DNA of 64,000 nt from Diplonema papillatum (taxonomy: Eukaryota; Euglenozoa; Diplonemea; Diplonemida; Diplonemidae): the NCBI GenBank assembly GCA_030068145.1, contig JAPJBO010000775.1:44287-108286 (forward strand). Reading direction: 5' to 3'. Shown one piece after another: positions 33,944 through 45,859 of this stretch. The notes beneath the pieces are model-generated. The model did no database searches. It had not been told where the DNA came from and worked only from the letters and a program-made list of their open reading frames with translations. Numbering within the stretch: position 1 is the first letter of the stretch; the number at the start of each line of letters is the position of its first letter. The position numbers were made by a program, and so were the translations under genes.

Positions 33944-36181
33944 ATGAAGTTCATCGCACAAATGGCGGCCGGCCGCCCGGCCGGCGCCCTGGCGCGGCAG
34001 AAGCGTGGCATGTGGCTGGTGGAGAAGATCAAGGAAAACTGGAAGCAGCGGACGACGCCGACGGAGCCGTGGCGGTTCGAGTTCGACGCCGGGATGCGGT
34101 ACAAGCTCGCGACGCGGTTCCACCGGCCCAGCGAGTCGGTCGTCCGGAAGCGGCAGCAGGCCTTCGACGAAGGGAAGGCCATGTTCCAGCGCAGCAACGC
34201 GCGCCGGCACAACTACCAGGAGCTCGCAGACCAGCTTAACTCGCCCAGCCGGCCGCTGACCGAAGACCCCAGCCAGCGGCCGAAGGCGCTGTACCGAGTG
34301 CACGACTCCGATGTGATCACGCGGCCCATCCACGTGCCGAAGTACGTCGTCCACGAGTCGCTGAAGCTCAGCCAGCAGTACCCCGTTCTTTACTTCTACC
34401 TCTGGAGCACCGGCCTGCGGAACGGCTCAGTCGAAGCGATCCGCACGCTCGGCGGGCTGATCAAGAACGCGACCGTCCGCCCGGCTGCGCCCGACGAGGG
34501 GGGGCCGAAGGTGGGCAAGGGGAGGAAGAAGGGCAAGAGCAAAGGCAGGGGCAAGCCGGCAGAGCCAGCCGCGAAGGGGGCGAGCTGGCTGGTGGGCTCT
34601 GTGACGGTGCTCTGCGAGGCGCGGAACTGCACGCCGAGGGAGCTTGCCGGCGTGGTGGAGTTGACGAAGAGGCTGCGGGTGTTCGGGGTCACGGAGGAGA
34701 AGCCCGCTGCGGAGGACCTGGCGGCGCAGGAGGTGTCCGTGCTGCTGAGGGGCGTCGAGGCGTCGTTTTTGACGAGCGTCGCCGCGAAGCAGATGGCCGG
34801 CGACTGCATGTTCCCGAACTACATCGCTTGGGACACGCTGGGACTCGGTCCCGAGGCGGGCGTGTTCTCCGACGGCGTGTCCGTCGACGTCGGCGCGCTG
34901 CTGATCTCGCGGCAGTACACGGCCGCCCTGCGCAGCGTCCTGCACCACGTCGCGCGGGGGACCAACTGGGGACTGGCGGTCGCCCGCCAGGACCTGACCG
35001 ACCCGTCGCGAGACTTCCCGATATCCGCGCGGTTCTACAGCCAGATCCCGCCGAAGTACGGGTGGGTGAAGCGCATCCTAGACGGGCTCCTCGACCAATA
35101 CTCGGCCGCGTGGGCCGTCAAAGGCTGGCTCGCAACCCCCGAGGAGGTCACCGGCAAGTTCACGCAGGCGGCGGCCGCCGCGGTCTGGAATGAGTGCGCC
35201 CGCCAGCGGCTCCTCGCGAACCCCGACGCCGCCGTCCCCGGCGACTGGATCATCGACGATGCCACCAACGCGGTGTTGCAGTACCTTCCCCCTCCTCTCC
35301 CGGAGGGTTCGAACCCTGCAGAGGCGAATGCACCGCCGATCACGGCGGTCGTGCTGCCGACCGTGGGGACCGGGTTGAAACTGGGCGAGTGGCCGGCGAG
35401 CTGCGGCGGGTACCAGGCGCTGGCGAACGTGCTGACGCAGCTGGGCATCGACGTTGGCGGGGTCGAGGAGACGGGGTTCGCGCACCTGCGGCCGTCGGCG
35501 CCGCGGCGGCTGGTGGCTGTGGCGCGGGATGTGCGGTGGACGGGTAGGAGCGGCGGCCTGACGGACTGGCTGCAGGGGTACGACGGGAGCCTGCGGAAGG
35601 GGAGGGGCGCCGCCGGCGTGTTCCACAGGGACGCGCGGGCGAAGCTGTTCGTGGAGCCGTGGCGGTGCGTGCCGTGCGACCAGGAGCACCCGCCCTCGGC
35701 GCAGGTGTGCTCCGGCTGCGGGGAGCACTTCAACAAGTGCACCAACGAGCGGAGGGCGGACCAAAGCGTGCGCACGGCGCACACCGTCCAGATCACGGCA
35801 AAGCTTCCGGTCGAAGCCAGCCCGGCCGCGCTGCTGGCCGAGGTCTTCGACCTGCGAGCGCTTGTCCACTTCGCGGACCAGCCGCACTTCAAGCGCAAGG
35901 TCGAGCGCTCCTTCGCGAAGCCTGTCGCAGCCGCCCGGCGCGGGTCGCCTTCGGCCCGCCGCCGCCGCCGCTGCCCGGCGGCCCTCCGCGACGCCGACGG
36001 CTTCGTCGTCTCCTCCGGCGCCACGGCGCGCGACCGGCCCCCGCAGCTGCCCGCCTTCTTCCGCGAGCGGGGGTCGGTCTCCGAGATGCGGTTCATCCCT
36101 CCCCGCAACCCGATGGCCGCGCCGTCGATCGAAATTGTGCAGCGGCCCTTGTACAACGCGCCTTCGGACGCGCCGCACTGA
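33944..36181 (+). CDS. divergent TruD/PUS7-like pseudouridine synthase family protein with C-terminal zinc ribbon
   Basis: Single exon, 745 residues, very GC-rich; an in-frame stop lies just upstream of the ATG. The basic N-terminus (KFIAQMAAGRPAGALARQKR) could be a mitochondrial presequence. Family assignment is tentative and rests on ordered similarities to TruD/PUS7: an N-terminal YFYLWSTGLRNGSVEAIRTL segment; FGVTEEK near 247-253, where the family has GTKDK with the catalytic Asp; MFPNYIAWDTLG (289-300) against the family PNYFGxQRFG; and a helix rich in Y and W near 362-420. A Lys/Gly-rich insert lies at about 184-205. A CxxC...CxxC finger of RanBP2 type (WRCVPC and CSGCGEHF, about 573-596) follows. 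If the alignment is right, the catalytic Asp is Glu252 and the Gln/Arg of the second motif are gone, so it may bind RNA without modifying it. It could be a lineage-specific mitoribosome or RNA-processing factor. Confidence 0.8.
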   Translation: MKFIAQMAAGRPAGALARQKRGMWLVEKIKENWKQRTTPTEPWRFEFDAGMRYKLATRFHRPSESVVRKRQQAFDEGKAMFQRSNARRHNYQELADQLNSPSRPLTEDPSQRPKALYRVHDSDVITRPIHVPKYVVHESLKLSQQYPVLYFYLWSTGLRNGSVEAIRTLGGLIKNATVRPAAPDEGGPKVGKGRKKGKSKGRGKPAEPAAKGASWLVGSVTVLCEARNCTPRELAGVVELTKRLRVFGVTEEKPAAEDLAAQEVSVLLRGVEASFLTSVAAKQMAGDCMFPNYIAWDTLGLGPEAGVFSDGVSVDVGALLISRQYTAALRSVLHHVARGTNWGLAVARQDLTDPSRDFPISARFYSQIPPKYGWVKRILDGLLDQYSAAWAVKGWLATPEEVTGKFTQAAAAAVWNECARQRLLANPDAAVPGDWIIDDATNAVLQYLPPPLPEGSNPAEANAPPITAVVLPTVGTGLKLGEWPASCGGYQALANVLTQLGIDVGGVEETGFAHLRPSAPRRLVAVARDVRWTGRSGGLTDWLQGYDGSLRKGRGAAGVFHRDARAKLFVEPWRCVPCDQEHPPSAQVCSGCGEHFNKCTNERRADQSVRTAHTVQITAKLPVEASPAALLAEVFDLRALVHFADQPHFKRKVERSFAKPVAAARRGSPSARRRRRCPAALRDADGFVVSSGATARDRPPQLPAFFRERGSVSEMRFIPPRNPMAAPSIEIVQRPLYNAPSDAPH

Positions 36182-37289
36182 TGGGACTCTCGCCCCATTA
36201 TTTCCGTGAGGCCGACTTCGCTGCTACCATCTAGCAAACCGCGGGCGACGAGCTTTCACGGGGCCCTCTGTTGAGAACCTGAATTGAGAACCTGCGGGCA
36301 TCCGTCGCTTTGGTTCCGAAAAAAAGGACGCTTTCTTCAAAGCGATTCCTTAATTCAGAACAGCGTGCGGTACACAGCTTGCATGCGGTTCCGGTTGGGG
36401 ATCCGGCAGAGCAGTGCCGCCCGGTTATGACTTGCGTCGTATTGAGCCTTTCTTGGAGGAACCCACGTGCTCAAAACTCGACGCACCGTATTTCGGATTG
36501 TTGTAGTGTCGGCCTGGGTGTTCCTTCCAGCGTATCTTTTGAAGGGGACTCTTTCTTGCTGGACAGGGCCCCCTTGGGTGGTCTGCTGTTTTACAAGTGT
36601 TCCCAGAAGGCTGGCCTTCGTCTGACGGCCGACGGGCGGTGTCGTATTGTGGTTGAGACCCCCGACCGGGGTCGTTGCACGCATTCTCACCCGGTTCAGC
36701 TTCTAATCCAGTTTTGTGTTATTACGCACGTCGCGAGCATTTCTACGGCAAGACGTGCATCCGATCTTCGTCTCTGACCAGCAGAGCAGTCCCAGTTTAC
36801 CGCCGCAGTACAGGGGTTGTGTTTCGTGCTCCTAATCAAATTAAGAATGCGCACCTTGCTTGCCCCTCCGAGGCCATTCTTCGAATGCAACGAACGCCGT
36901 TTTCTTTCGTAGTGAACCTGCAGCGCAGTGCCGCTGAGAAACGTTGTGTTGCGAGTGCTGATATCTGTGTGTCAAATCCTGCATTGAAGTGTCAGGGCGG
37001 CAGTTCTAGTTACCGGACGGGGTCGTTTCTCAACGCTAACGCCACGTGTCGCATCCAGAACGGCACGTGCCCATGGCTCCGACCTTCCGTGGGCGGTGCT
37101 TTCCGCGTGCAGGTGTTGCGCCTCCCAGGGAACCGATGGCGCACCGGCGGAACTTACCTGCTTCAGTCAGGCACGTCTGCTACCAATTTAGTGCCAACAT
37201 TGCGTTGTTATCGACATTTTTATTCGCGATCTGACCCTTAAATAGGTGGGCGTGTCGTTGTAGGGGGTGTCTTTTGGCATCGACGGCTT

Positions 37290-37390
37290 GCAGCTTACCC
37301 GAGACGCGCACTACTTCTTAAGGGGACTGCGCGCGACTTATAGCGCGCGGAAGAGCGAGCCAATCACAGGTCTGTGATGCTCCTAAATGT
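37290..37390 (+). repeat. dispersed repeat shared with 16790-16930
   Basis: TTAAGGGGACTGCGCGCGAC and CAGGTCTGT are in the same order as in the first copy. Confidence 0.6.
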
Positions 37391-37419
37391 CCTAGGCTGC
37401 ACGCGCACTACACATGAAA

Positions 37420-37525
37420 CTAGTTTGAGAGCCTTCCGGCTACTTATCTTGAAGGATGGGAATCTTTTGAGCTTGCGTCGTGATGAAGATCGAGGATCGG
37501 CGATTGCAGTTATTCTCCACAAAAA
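37420..37525 (+). repeat. dispersed repeat shared with 25022-25130
   Basis: GTTTGAGAGCCTTCCGGCTA and GCTTGCGTCGTGATGA are in the same order as in the first copy. Confidence 0.65.
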
Positions 37526-38041
37526 GCGCACCGGTGCCCACCCTCGAGGAGATGGGCGGTAGCCTAGACTACTTCCTTGGGTCATCACTTGCACGGAATG
37601 CGCACTGCAACAGTACCGAACGTACGCCACGTAGAGAAACACCACCCCAGGAATCAAACACTACGTACCCCCTCCCACCTTGAAAGGAGAAGGCGGGTGC
37701 GCCAACGCATCAGCATCACCGCGAAGTCACAAGCAGCACCAAACGAAGCGAGACACAGGCAGTCTCGGTGGCAAGACCGACACGGGAGCAGCGCGCACGC
37801 TAGCCGGCCACAGTCTCCCTCACAAGCTGCTCGCTGGGAGGGAAGGGCGACCGAAACCGCAAACCTGCACGCCCGACCTCTCACGAGAGGGGGCCGCGCC
37901 ACGCACAATCGCTCGCCACCCGGTCCTTTGCTGGCGGCGGTCTGAACCAACAGACGCGAACTCGTAGCACCGCGCGGGGCAGACAGCGAATTGCACTTTT
38001 CTGCTGCCTCGCTTCCTTCTCGGGAGTGCTTCTCCGCCCCG

Positions 38042-40172
38042 ATGACGACGCGGCGAGGGATCCTCGCGCTGCTCCAGTGGGCCGCGGTCGCCGCCGCCCA
38101 AGGCACCCCCAGCATCGTCGCACCGACCCAGCAGAAGTGCACCATGTATTCCGCTTGCCGCGATAGGTGTGCATTGTTTTCGTCACTAGAAGGCATGAAA
38201 AAAGACGCCGAAAGTAAATATTGTTGTCGAAAACGAAAAAGCAAAATAATATACCCAAAACTACGCTTTTCTTTCCCAAGAATAAGGCAAACCTACACAA
38301 TTCTTTTCGGTGCCAACCACCACCTACTCGGAGACTCACCCTCAGAAGGCTTTGGAAAGGCTCTGCAATACGGGCCCTCAACCCTCAGAAGAATGGCAGG
38401 TCACCGTATTCAAACTTCAATGGAACAGACCATCGTGTTGTCCGGCAGGCACGGCGTGCTTCCAGCAGAGCATATGGTACTCGCAGTGCGTGAAAAGCTG
38501 CCCTGGACCTGACTGGGACTGCCACGGCACAACAACGCCGGCACCGGCCACTACGCCGAGCTGGCTTTGCTCCCAGCTTCTGAGCGAGGCGTCCGACTGC
38601 GCCGCAGCGAAGTTCTGCTGCGACGTGGGCCTGACGTGCTACGAAGAGCGGGCGGGCTACGCGCAGTGCCGCCGCGAGTGCGACCCGAAAGACGGCTGGA
38701 CCTGCCGCGACATCGGCCGCGTCGACGTCACCGAGGAAGACGTGCACCACGAAGCGCCGCCGAAGTGCGCGTGCGGCGACACGGTGGCCGGCGACGTCCT
38801 TTGCCTTGGCGACAGGGTGTGCAGCGAGGTCCCGGCTTCTGGTCGGTGCGGTCAGTCCTTAACGAAGGTATGCTGCTTCTCCAAGGGACCCTCCAAATGG
38901 TGTACGAAGCCGGTGTGGTGCTTGATTCACGAGCGATGCAGAACTGGTTCTCAAACAGTGGGAGTGCTTTAAAAGATGTCACCGAATAAGCCGGCAGCCG
39001 CTGCTTAACGGCTGGGTATGCTGATCCATGTGGACCATGTACTTCAAAGTTCCCAGTGCTTAACAGCTTGATCACGTGGGAGGCCCTGAGATTACCCCCC
39101 GCAGGTGATACCACTGCTTTACCTTTAACCAAACTTCAACCCTCTTGTCTGTGGCCTTTGCCTCTGTGGAGCCCGATTGCACTTGGCCTTACCCGATCTT
39201 GGGATTGTATCATGCACCGCCCGAGTCTTTCTTAGTGTTTTTTCACAACCGTGGTGGAGCAAGATGAGAGGCTCCGTCAAAGGCCGTCCTTCCAAGTCCA
39301 GTGTCCTGAGTCGTCACGACGTTCGTGACTGAGACACCATCGGTTGGCCTTTTCACGTTTGAATTGCATCTTAGATTTTCATCGAGAGCGCAAGGAGGGG
39401 AGCATTCTGCCAACAACCGTCACCACGTCGCTTGTGTCCATCAGCACCTTCAAGAAATATGCAACCAACGCCAACCCACCACGTACAGTGCTTCCGAACG
39501 GACGCCGCAATGAAGCAGGCCGTGCAAGTGTTCACGATGGTGATGTCGCGGAGCGCAGCGAGCCTGGACACCGCCGTTTTGGAAGCGAAGATGCGCTCGA
39601 TCCTCGACGACGAAGCAGCCGTGATCAGGTTCCGGTACGTGTGCCCAACCCGGAGCTGCCCCGGGGGCCGCTGCGACGCCCCGGAGGACGTTGAATCCGC
39701 GTGTTTTGTCCCGCACGCCGGCACGCACCGCCCACAAGCCGCGCAGTCGTCGGAAGTCTCCGTCGTAGCCGCCGAGGTGGCGTCTGCCAACAGCGAGAAT
39801 CTGTTCGCCGCGTTCAAGGAGAAGAAGCTGTGGGGCGTCGTGGCGATGTCCAACGCGTGGGACACGCCGGCCGCGCCGGCGGCTGGCCGGCGGCGGCGGG
39901 TGGGCGCCGGGGAGGGGCGCGGCGGCAACGCGTTCGTCGTCGGCGGCGTCGCCAGCGTCGGCGGCCTGCTCGCCCTCTGCGCGGGCATCGCCTTCGTGTT
40001 GCACCGGCGGACCAACGGCGACGCGAGCTTCGGCGAGGGCGGGTTGTCGTTCGCGGGCAACTTTCGCTCCAGCAGCCTTCCGCTGCAGGACGTCGCCGAT
40101 TCCCCGGGTTCGGACCCCGAATCGGACGGCTCGGGCTTACAGTACAAGAGGCACGAAACTGGTCGCAACTAG
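38042..40172 (+). CDS. secreted-type I membrane protein with cysteine-rich (CBM1-like) modules
   Basis: 415 residues from exons 38042-38166, 38429-38867 and 39489-40172. Splices are GT-AG and phases (2, 0) match. Residues 1-20 are a signal peptide (GILALLQWAAVAAAQG). The ectodomain has cysteine modules. The first, spanning the first splice join, reads QKCTMYSACRDRPSCCPAG then IWYSQC, which resembles the fungal/algal CBM1 cellulose-binding pattern ending YYSQC. The second (CCDVGLTCYEERAGYAQC) is a variant. A CACGDTVAGDVLC block follows, then CPTRSCPGGRC. After a Gly/Arg-rich linker comes one membrane helix at about 337-360 (AFVVGGVASVGGLLALCAGI), a basic stop-transfer HRR and an acidic Ser-rich tail. 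Carbohydrate or wall binding is inferred from the cysteine pattern only. The second intron carries an R3 repeat. Confidence 0.8.
38986..39143 (+). repeat. dispersed repeat family R3, copy 2
   Basis: AAGCCGGCAGCCGCTGCTTA, TATGCTGATCC, AAAGTTCCCAGTGCTTAAC and the CAGGTGATACCACTG end. It lies in the second intron of the cysteine-rich protein gene. Confidence 0.75.
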
Positions 40173-40989
40173 TGCGCGCCCACCGGCTTCGCATGTTTTG
40201 CTTCGTCCTTCCTTGAGTGACTGTTGCTGTACCAAGCTGGGCACTCATCCTGCTCGGCTTACACCGTTCAGACCAACGTGCAACGATGAAACTTTTCTGA
40301 CCAGCCAACTGGGATACAGACTGTCGCGATGCGATACTACGCCAGTTGTTCCGTGATACCTTGAGTGGGCTGGGCAGAGAAACAGTCGAAGATGCGGAGA
40401 CCCACTCTGTCTCTCGCGTTCATCGCCGGCGGCAACACATCAGTTATCAGTTAGCACACGCGTTTGCTCGTTTGCCCATCTGTTGGGGCAGACGACGACC
40501 CCACACGTCTGGTCTTATGGCAGCCGGTGGACGCCCCGGGGACAGGACCCTCCCTTCGTGCAGGTCTTCGGCGGTGGGCTTGCAGGAATCTTGCAACAGG
40601 TCCCACTTGGCGGAACGTGCTGTTGCGCGTAGATTCGAGGTCCGTCTGCGTGTGCGCACAGCTGCCACCTGCGGATGGCGAGTCGTCAAGGGTTTCGCTC
40701 GTGGCCTCGACTTGCAGGAATCACAGTTTCACTGAGGGAGTTGATGCACCACGAAAGTCGATTAGAGAACTCTACACAGCCTTCAGGGTGTGGTTGGATC
40801 AAAGAAACAGTCAAGTTCGTCGCACCCGTCCACCCCCCTGGTGTGGGCTGCCACCTTTTTGGACAACAACACATCAGAGGAGCCGGCATCCTCACACAAG
40901 TCCGAATGAACGACAACCAGATACAGAAGCCCGGAATGAAACCGGTCTAGGCTGTGCTTGCCCCCTCCCCTTTTTCCTTGCGACCACCA

Positions 40990-41100
40990 GACCCCCATCG
41001 CTGTCTTGTCCGCCAACTCTCAGGTTCCGCGCTGGTGACGGCCCGCCGTCCGTGGCTTAAAGGACCGAGATTAGGCACAGATAAGACACTGCGTTGAGCA
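40990..41100 (+). repeat. dispersed repeat family R6, copy 5
   Basis: CTGTCTTGTCCG, ACTCTCAGGTTCCGCGCTGG and GTCCGTGGCTTAAAGGACCG are in family order. The 5' part is missing. Confidence 0.65.
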
Positions 41101-41695
41101 GCACCCCCTTAACCCCGTTGAAAGGGTCTGGGAGCCCATACAAGCACGTGTCCGGGCACGCAACCAACCAACACCAGGACTTTCTTTGGTTGTATAAATC
41201 GCAGGTCTCAGAAGATTGATATATCCGGCAAATACCGAACTCTTGCACAAGGTTGTTGCCCCTGTCGCTATCCTGAAGGATATCAACAAGAAACTCACGC
41301 TGTTGCAATTCATTTTTGTTCTTGCATGCCGCGTATTCTGGGACTAAAATAGTTCTATTACTGGCTCGAGAACCAGTTCTTCGGAAACTGGGTTGACTCT
41401 AGGAAAAAAAAAAAGCAAACTTACCATCCTATCTCCCACCCCAACACCCACCGATCACACACAAGCACGCACAACGCTGAACCACACAAACAAGCAAAGT
41501 CGAAAGAACGATCGTACGCCCGCAACTCGTCGGAAACACGAAACATGCCAAAAAGAAGTACAACAAATAAATTACAAATAGCTATTTTTTCCCGGGAAAT
41601 AGTAATCGTTCTCCCGCAACGGTGTTTTTGCTCCCGTCGGGCGAGGGAGAAAACCCGTTTGAGGGACAAGATCACTTTCTTCCCGGGAAAAACGC

Positions 41696-41879
41696 GCACC
41701 TTGGGACTTGGCGCTTGCGCTGAACACAAGCTCGTCGAGACGGTCAGCCACAGGGCAGAGCGGACGGGGTTGTGGCACTGTGCTGCCTCCGACTCAAGCT
41801 TTACAAGCTGTGGTTGACCGTCACGTTCCTGGACCGGAGCGGCCTTTCTCTTCTTCTCTTCTTCTTCTTCTTCTTCCGG
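41696..41879 (+). repeat. dispersed repeat family R5, copy 3 (3' half)
   Basis: Begins CACCTTGGGACTTGGCGCTT and keeps CTCGTCGAGACGGTCAGCC, GCTGTGGTTGACCGTCACGT and the CTT-rich end. Copies truncated at the 5' side with intact 3' ends are typical of retroposition. Confidence 0.7.
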
Positions 41880-42727
41880 GACGATATATTCCCCCCACCA
41901 ACTGGCCACTCTTTCTGACGACGCTCAACGATGAACTAGGCGCAGTGCCCATAGTGGTCTAACGATTCTCAGGCGATAATAATTATCGCATTATCGCACA
42001 AAAATATCGCGTATAATGATACTAGGAGATAATGCGAATCGTTTGACCCCGCTATGGCTAGGGGGAAACACAAGAGGAATTGCTCAAGAATACGAGCGCT
42101 GAAAAAGCCCCGGAGGGGGTGTCCTCCAGGGAGCCGGAGTGATTTCTCCGGCCTGAGGTCCAGTCACTCAGCTCGGGCCGAGTAGGAGTGAATCCGGCGA
42201 CCATGGGTGCATCGAAAAAGCAGTCCGCGAAGAGGATCGCGCGCCAAGATTGCCTCAGCCGAGTTCTCGTCTGACCAGACGCTTCTCAGAGGAAAGCGCC
42301 CTCATGCAGCGAAGAGAAAGTCTGCTGACAGTGGACCGATACGGACTACACACCAACCCCTGCTCCACGCGTAGTGCATGCGAATCCATGTGGTTACGTG
42401 CAGACCCTGCTTTAACAGCACAAAGGAAAATAGAACCCGCCTCACAAGTCAAACGGAGACTGGCGCACGAAAATAACTGGTGGCAGCCTGTTGTTCATGA
42501 AGTGAGCAACACCAACCCTCTTGTCCTATGGTTCTCGAAGTTGTCCGTTATGATATCAACATGGTCGGCGCTGTATAGCACTGCCGATGCTTTTGTTAGT
42601 GCTCCACCTGAAACACTGCTCACAGAGAAAGCCTTCGCATTCCACCAAGGGCTGCCTTCTCTCCTTCATTAGTTCGCCTCTGGATCCAATGGAAGTTGAC
42701 CACGGTGGTCAGACCACCAAATGAATG

Positions 42728-42762
<35 letters not shown>

Positions 42763-44097
42763 TTATGCGGTTAAAACGCCATTCTTATTTCCCGGCAACT
42801 CTGTTTTGGACAAGAAGTCCAGCTCGTGGGAAAAACGTTATTGGAGAGACCGGCTCGCAGTTGTAATGCGGGAGGTGCTGCTGGCCCTGGTGGGTGACCA
42901 ACCAGATAACCTGTTGTTTTCGGCTAGTAGCACCCTGCAGTAAGACTTGCGGAAAAGGAATAACAAAGGTCCCGCCGTTGCAACTCATATGCCGTCGGAT
43001 CAGAACTACTACATTTCCCCTCGAATTCCTGTGTATCGCCGTCAAATAGACGGTCGCTAGCGTTCGCGCTTCATACGCGCTTGGTACGCAAAGTCTGTTG
43101 GTTCGCAACCGGCATAGAATTCGGGTTTCGATGCAGACATGCTCGATATTATGGTCATTGCCATTGTGGTGAACCAGAAGGTCCCGAACACAGGCGGGCA
43201 AGGACGGGCTGCACACGGATTGAGGGTTTGCGGTGGTACTGTGTCGAGAGCAGTTGAAGCTGCACCTCTCATTACGGTCCTACGTAGTCAACTCTGTACC
43301 CCGCGGTACTCCTGACGACAGGGTGCAAATCCACCCAGCCTGAGGTCAGATCAACGGAGTGCATCCTTGACATCGAGGTGTAGGTGTGTTACAGGTGGTG
43401 CACCACCTAACGCCACTTACTTCTCGGATTCGTATGTAAGTTTCGGGTCCATACATCCATATTTTCATAGGCGCGGCAGTTTACGGCCACCGACCGAAGA
43501 CCCTGGCGTGCTCCTCAGTCCAGCCATGAGGAAGCAGTTCTTGGAGTGTCTCGTTTGCCTTGTCGGGGAGGTCTCAAGTTTGGATACCGCCGTGGGATTT
43601 TGTCCAGGTCACCGAGACGACCGGCAACGCACCTCGCTGATATTGTTCAGTCCGAGTCACCGCTGTACATCCGGCATCGTTTTCTTTTTGTTGCAGGGCT
43701 GGCATCAGGATTCATCCGTGACACCCAAGGCGTGCAAGAAGAGCTGAAGCAAGCGGTTGCTTTCCTGAACTTTTAGTTCACCAACGAAAAGGAGGAACAC
43801 AAGGCTTCCCGCCGCTTTGTCGCCGCCCTTATCGCTTTTCGGGGGGAGGTTTTTTTTTTCTTCTTCTCCGAGTTCGAAAAATCTTTTGCCTGCCCGCCTG
43901 TTCCTTCTCTCCCACTGCCAGTGAAAAGTCAAGGTGGTCCCCGGCCGCCGAACAACCGGCTTCAGTGCTCGGGTGTTCCCAAATCCAACGACTAGTTCTA
44001 CCGTTCCTTTTTTCACAACCGTCAAACGGCTTCGTGCTAGTTTTGAAGGCAACATCACGAAGCATCGGGGTCGGCAGCCAAAAATACTGGCAAATCT

Positions 44098-44991
44098 ATG
44101 GACGACTTGGCAGCGCGCAACGCCGCCGTCATGGAGAGGTATGCGCGCAGGTCTGCTGCCGAGAGCCCAGCGGGAAGGCAGCGGGGTGGGCATCCTGGCT
44201 CAAGTACGCGTTACCATCTAGTCCCATACCGCAAAGCTGTCCCAGCCCTCCCGGCCCACCGACCACATGCATCAACCTCACGAAACAAACAAAAAGTCGA
44301 AAGGCACCAATCTGTACGCCCATTCGGGATTCGGAAACACAAAGGTCGAAAGACACAATCGCCGAACACAACATGCAAAGAGCTGCCGGTCCGACCGCAT
44401 CGGCCACAACGCTCGAACCTCGAGCAAGAATCCTCACCCGTTTGACCATACATTATCCACCGCTGTCCCCTAGGGTTACATCGCATTGCCCGCCGCTGTC
44501 TATCGCGGAAGGGACCGGCTTAGTTCAGGCTCGCAACCGGCAGGGGCACGGGTCTAGTTGTAAATCTCGTCAGCGCATTCCCCGTGAGCAGCGATAAGCC
44601 ACAAGTCGACGGGAGGCCGGCTTAGGCGCCGTCAGCTGAAGGAAGAACCAGCGGCAACTGAAATCTAGCACTACAAGCGCGCGCGCACCCCCCCTGGCAG
44701 GCAAAGCGATCAGCGTGATCCTCTGTGAGTCTTTCACGAGCACAAGAGAACAACCACGCCTTCTGGCCACACACGTTTTGAACACACAGGGACTTTCCGG
44801 CACCCCCTCCTCGTCCGCCTGTGCCCTATTTCGCCCTCTCGCCCGCGGCGTCCCGCGCGCAGGTAGGGAACGAGATCGCCGGGGCTCGCTCCCCTGTTGC
44901 CTCCTTCGTGCTAAAAAAAAAAAAAACGCACCTTCCAACACGAAGGTTACCCGGGGACTTCACGATCCCGGAATCTCGAGCCTTTCCCTCC

Positions 44992-45022
<31 letters not shown>

Positions 45023-45331
45023 GCATCTTGCGAGCACGAAGGTCGTAACTACACCAATCTTTAACCCCCGTACGGGATCGTCGTGTTTTCCACAAAAAGA
45101 CTCGGCGCCCGAAGGCGGGAGCACCGCATGCAACACGCCGCTCCCCCGTCCCTCTCCCCGTCGGCCGCCCGTCCTCGCGCGCAGAACGCAGCGCTGCTCG
45201 TGAGCACCCGTCGCGAGAGTGGGGGGAGGAAACGTTGCGTTGGTATCCGGAGGGTGATCCGCAGGTTCGGTGCGCCGCATCCGGACCGCTTTAGCCCCGC
45301 GCGTCTTTCTCCGGGCTGTCGCTGGAAACGG
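44098..45331 (+). CDS. possible two-exon gene start (weak)
   Basis: ATG at 44098 opens MDDLAARNAAVME and ends at a GTATGC donor (exon 44098-44138, phase 2). A phase-compatible exon at 45265-45331 would add FGAPHPDRFSPARLSPGCRWK up to a GTAAGC donor. No stop-bearing exon could be placed before the next gene, so the model is incomplete. A rival exon at 45182-45240 (NAALLVSTRRESGGRK) is also possible. The sequence between holds two long homopolymer runs (44990-45019 poly-A among them). Confidence 0.22.
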
Positions 45332-45859
45332 GTAAGCTACGGTTCCGAAGACCCCAACCCGCACACAAGGGAGCAGCTGCCGTATTCCCGTCGTTGGATA
45401 CGTGAAGCGACAACAAGAGTAGTGGGGGTTCACTGTTGCCGCCTCCCTGCACCTATTCTACACCATCTCGTGTCACTGCACAGAGTCAGACTAGAGACAA
45501 CCTCAGCAGGAGGGTGCTGAGTCGCTGGGTGACGCCACACGGGCAGTTTTGTGCCCCCGGCGGCGGCGGCTTCGGGTTTCCGCTCGGCCACGGTCGGTTT
45601 GACACCGTCCGTCGCCCGGTCTTCCCCCCCCCCCCCCAGATTCTGGTTTGTTCCGCGTGTGCTCGTGCCCCCGCGCAAAATAATCCCGCTCCGGACGCGG
45701 CGGGCCTTCCGGCGGGCATTGACGGGGCGCGGCCGCTGCTGCCGCTTGGCGGCCGCGCGGGGCCTGAGCCCCTCTCCCCCCCCCTGCATGCGAAGCAGGC
45801 CGCACTGCCTAACGCCAAGCTAACATTCCCCCGCCCGCTGGCGCTGCCGCGGCGCCGGG

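Larger units (their letters stand above)
36182..38041. other. spacer between the TruD-like gene and the cysteine-rich protein gene
   Basis: Overlapping ORFs at 36310-36777 and 36675-37241 are open for 155 and 188 codons but show no domain, no GC-rich third position and no splice-consistent neighbours. Repeats at 37290-37390 (shared with 16790-16930) and 37420-37525 (shared with 25022-25130) follow. No gene called. Confidence 0.5.
40173..44097. other. gene-poor spacer
   Basis: Contains an R6 copy (40990-41100), a partial R5 copy (41696-41879) and a poly-A run of about 30 at 42728-42759. Around 42090-42190 there is a GC-rich stretch with several short hairpins. ORFs of 140 codons or less (42250-42672, 42785-43216, 43705-44193) have no recognisable domain and I do not call them. 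Confidence 0.5.

Noticed and set aside
35035-36237. 400-codon and 366-codon minus-strand ORFs
   Set aside because: Antisense shadows of the TruD-like exon, caused by its G/C-biased third positions.
36310-37241. two overlapping plus-strand ORFs after the TruD-like gene
   Set aside because: Base use unlike the host exons, no domain and no consistent start or splice signals.
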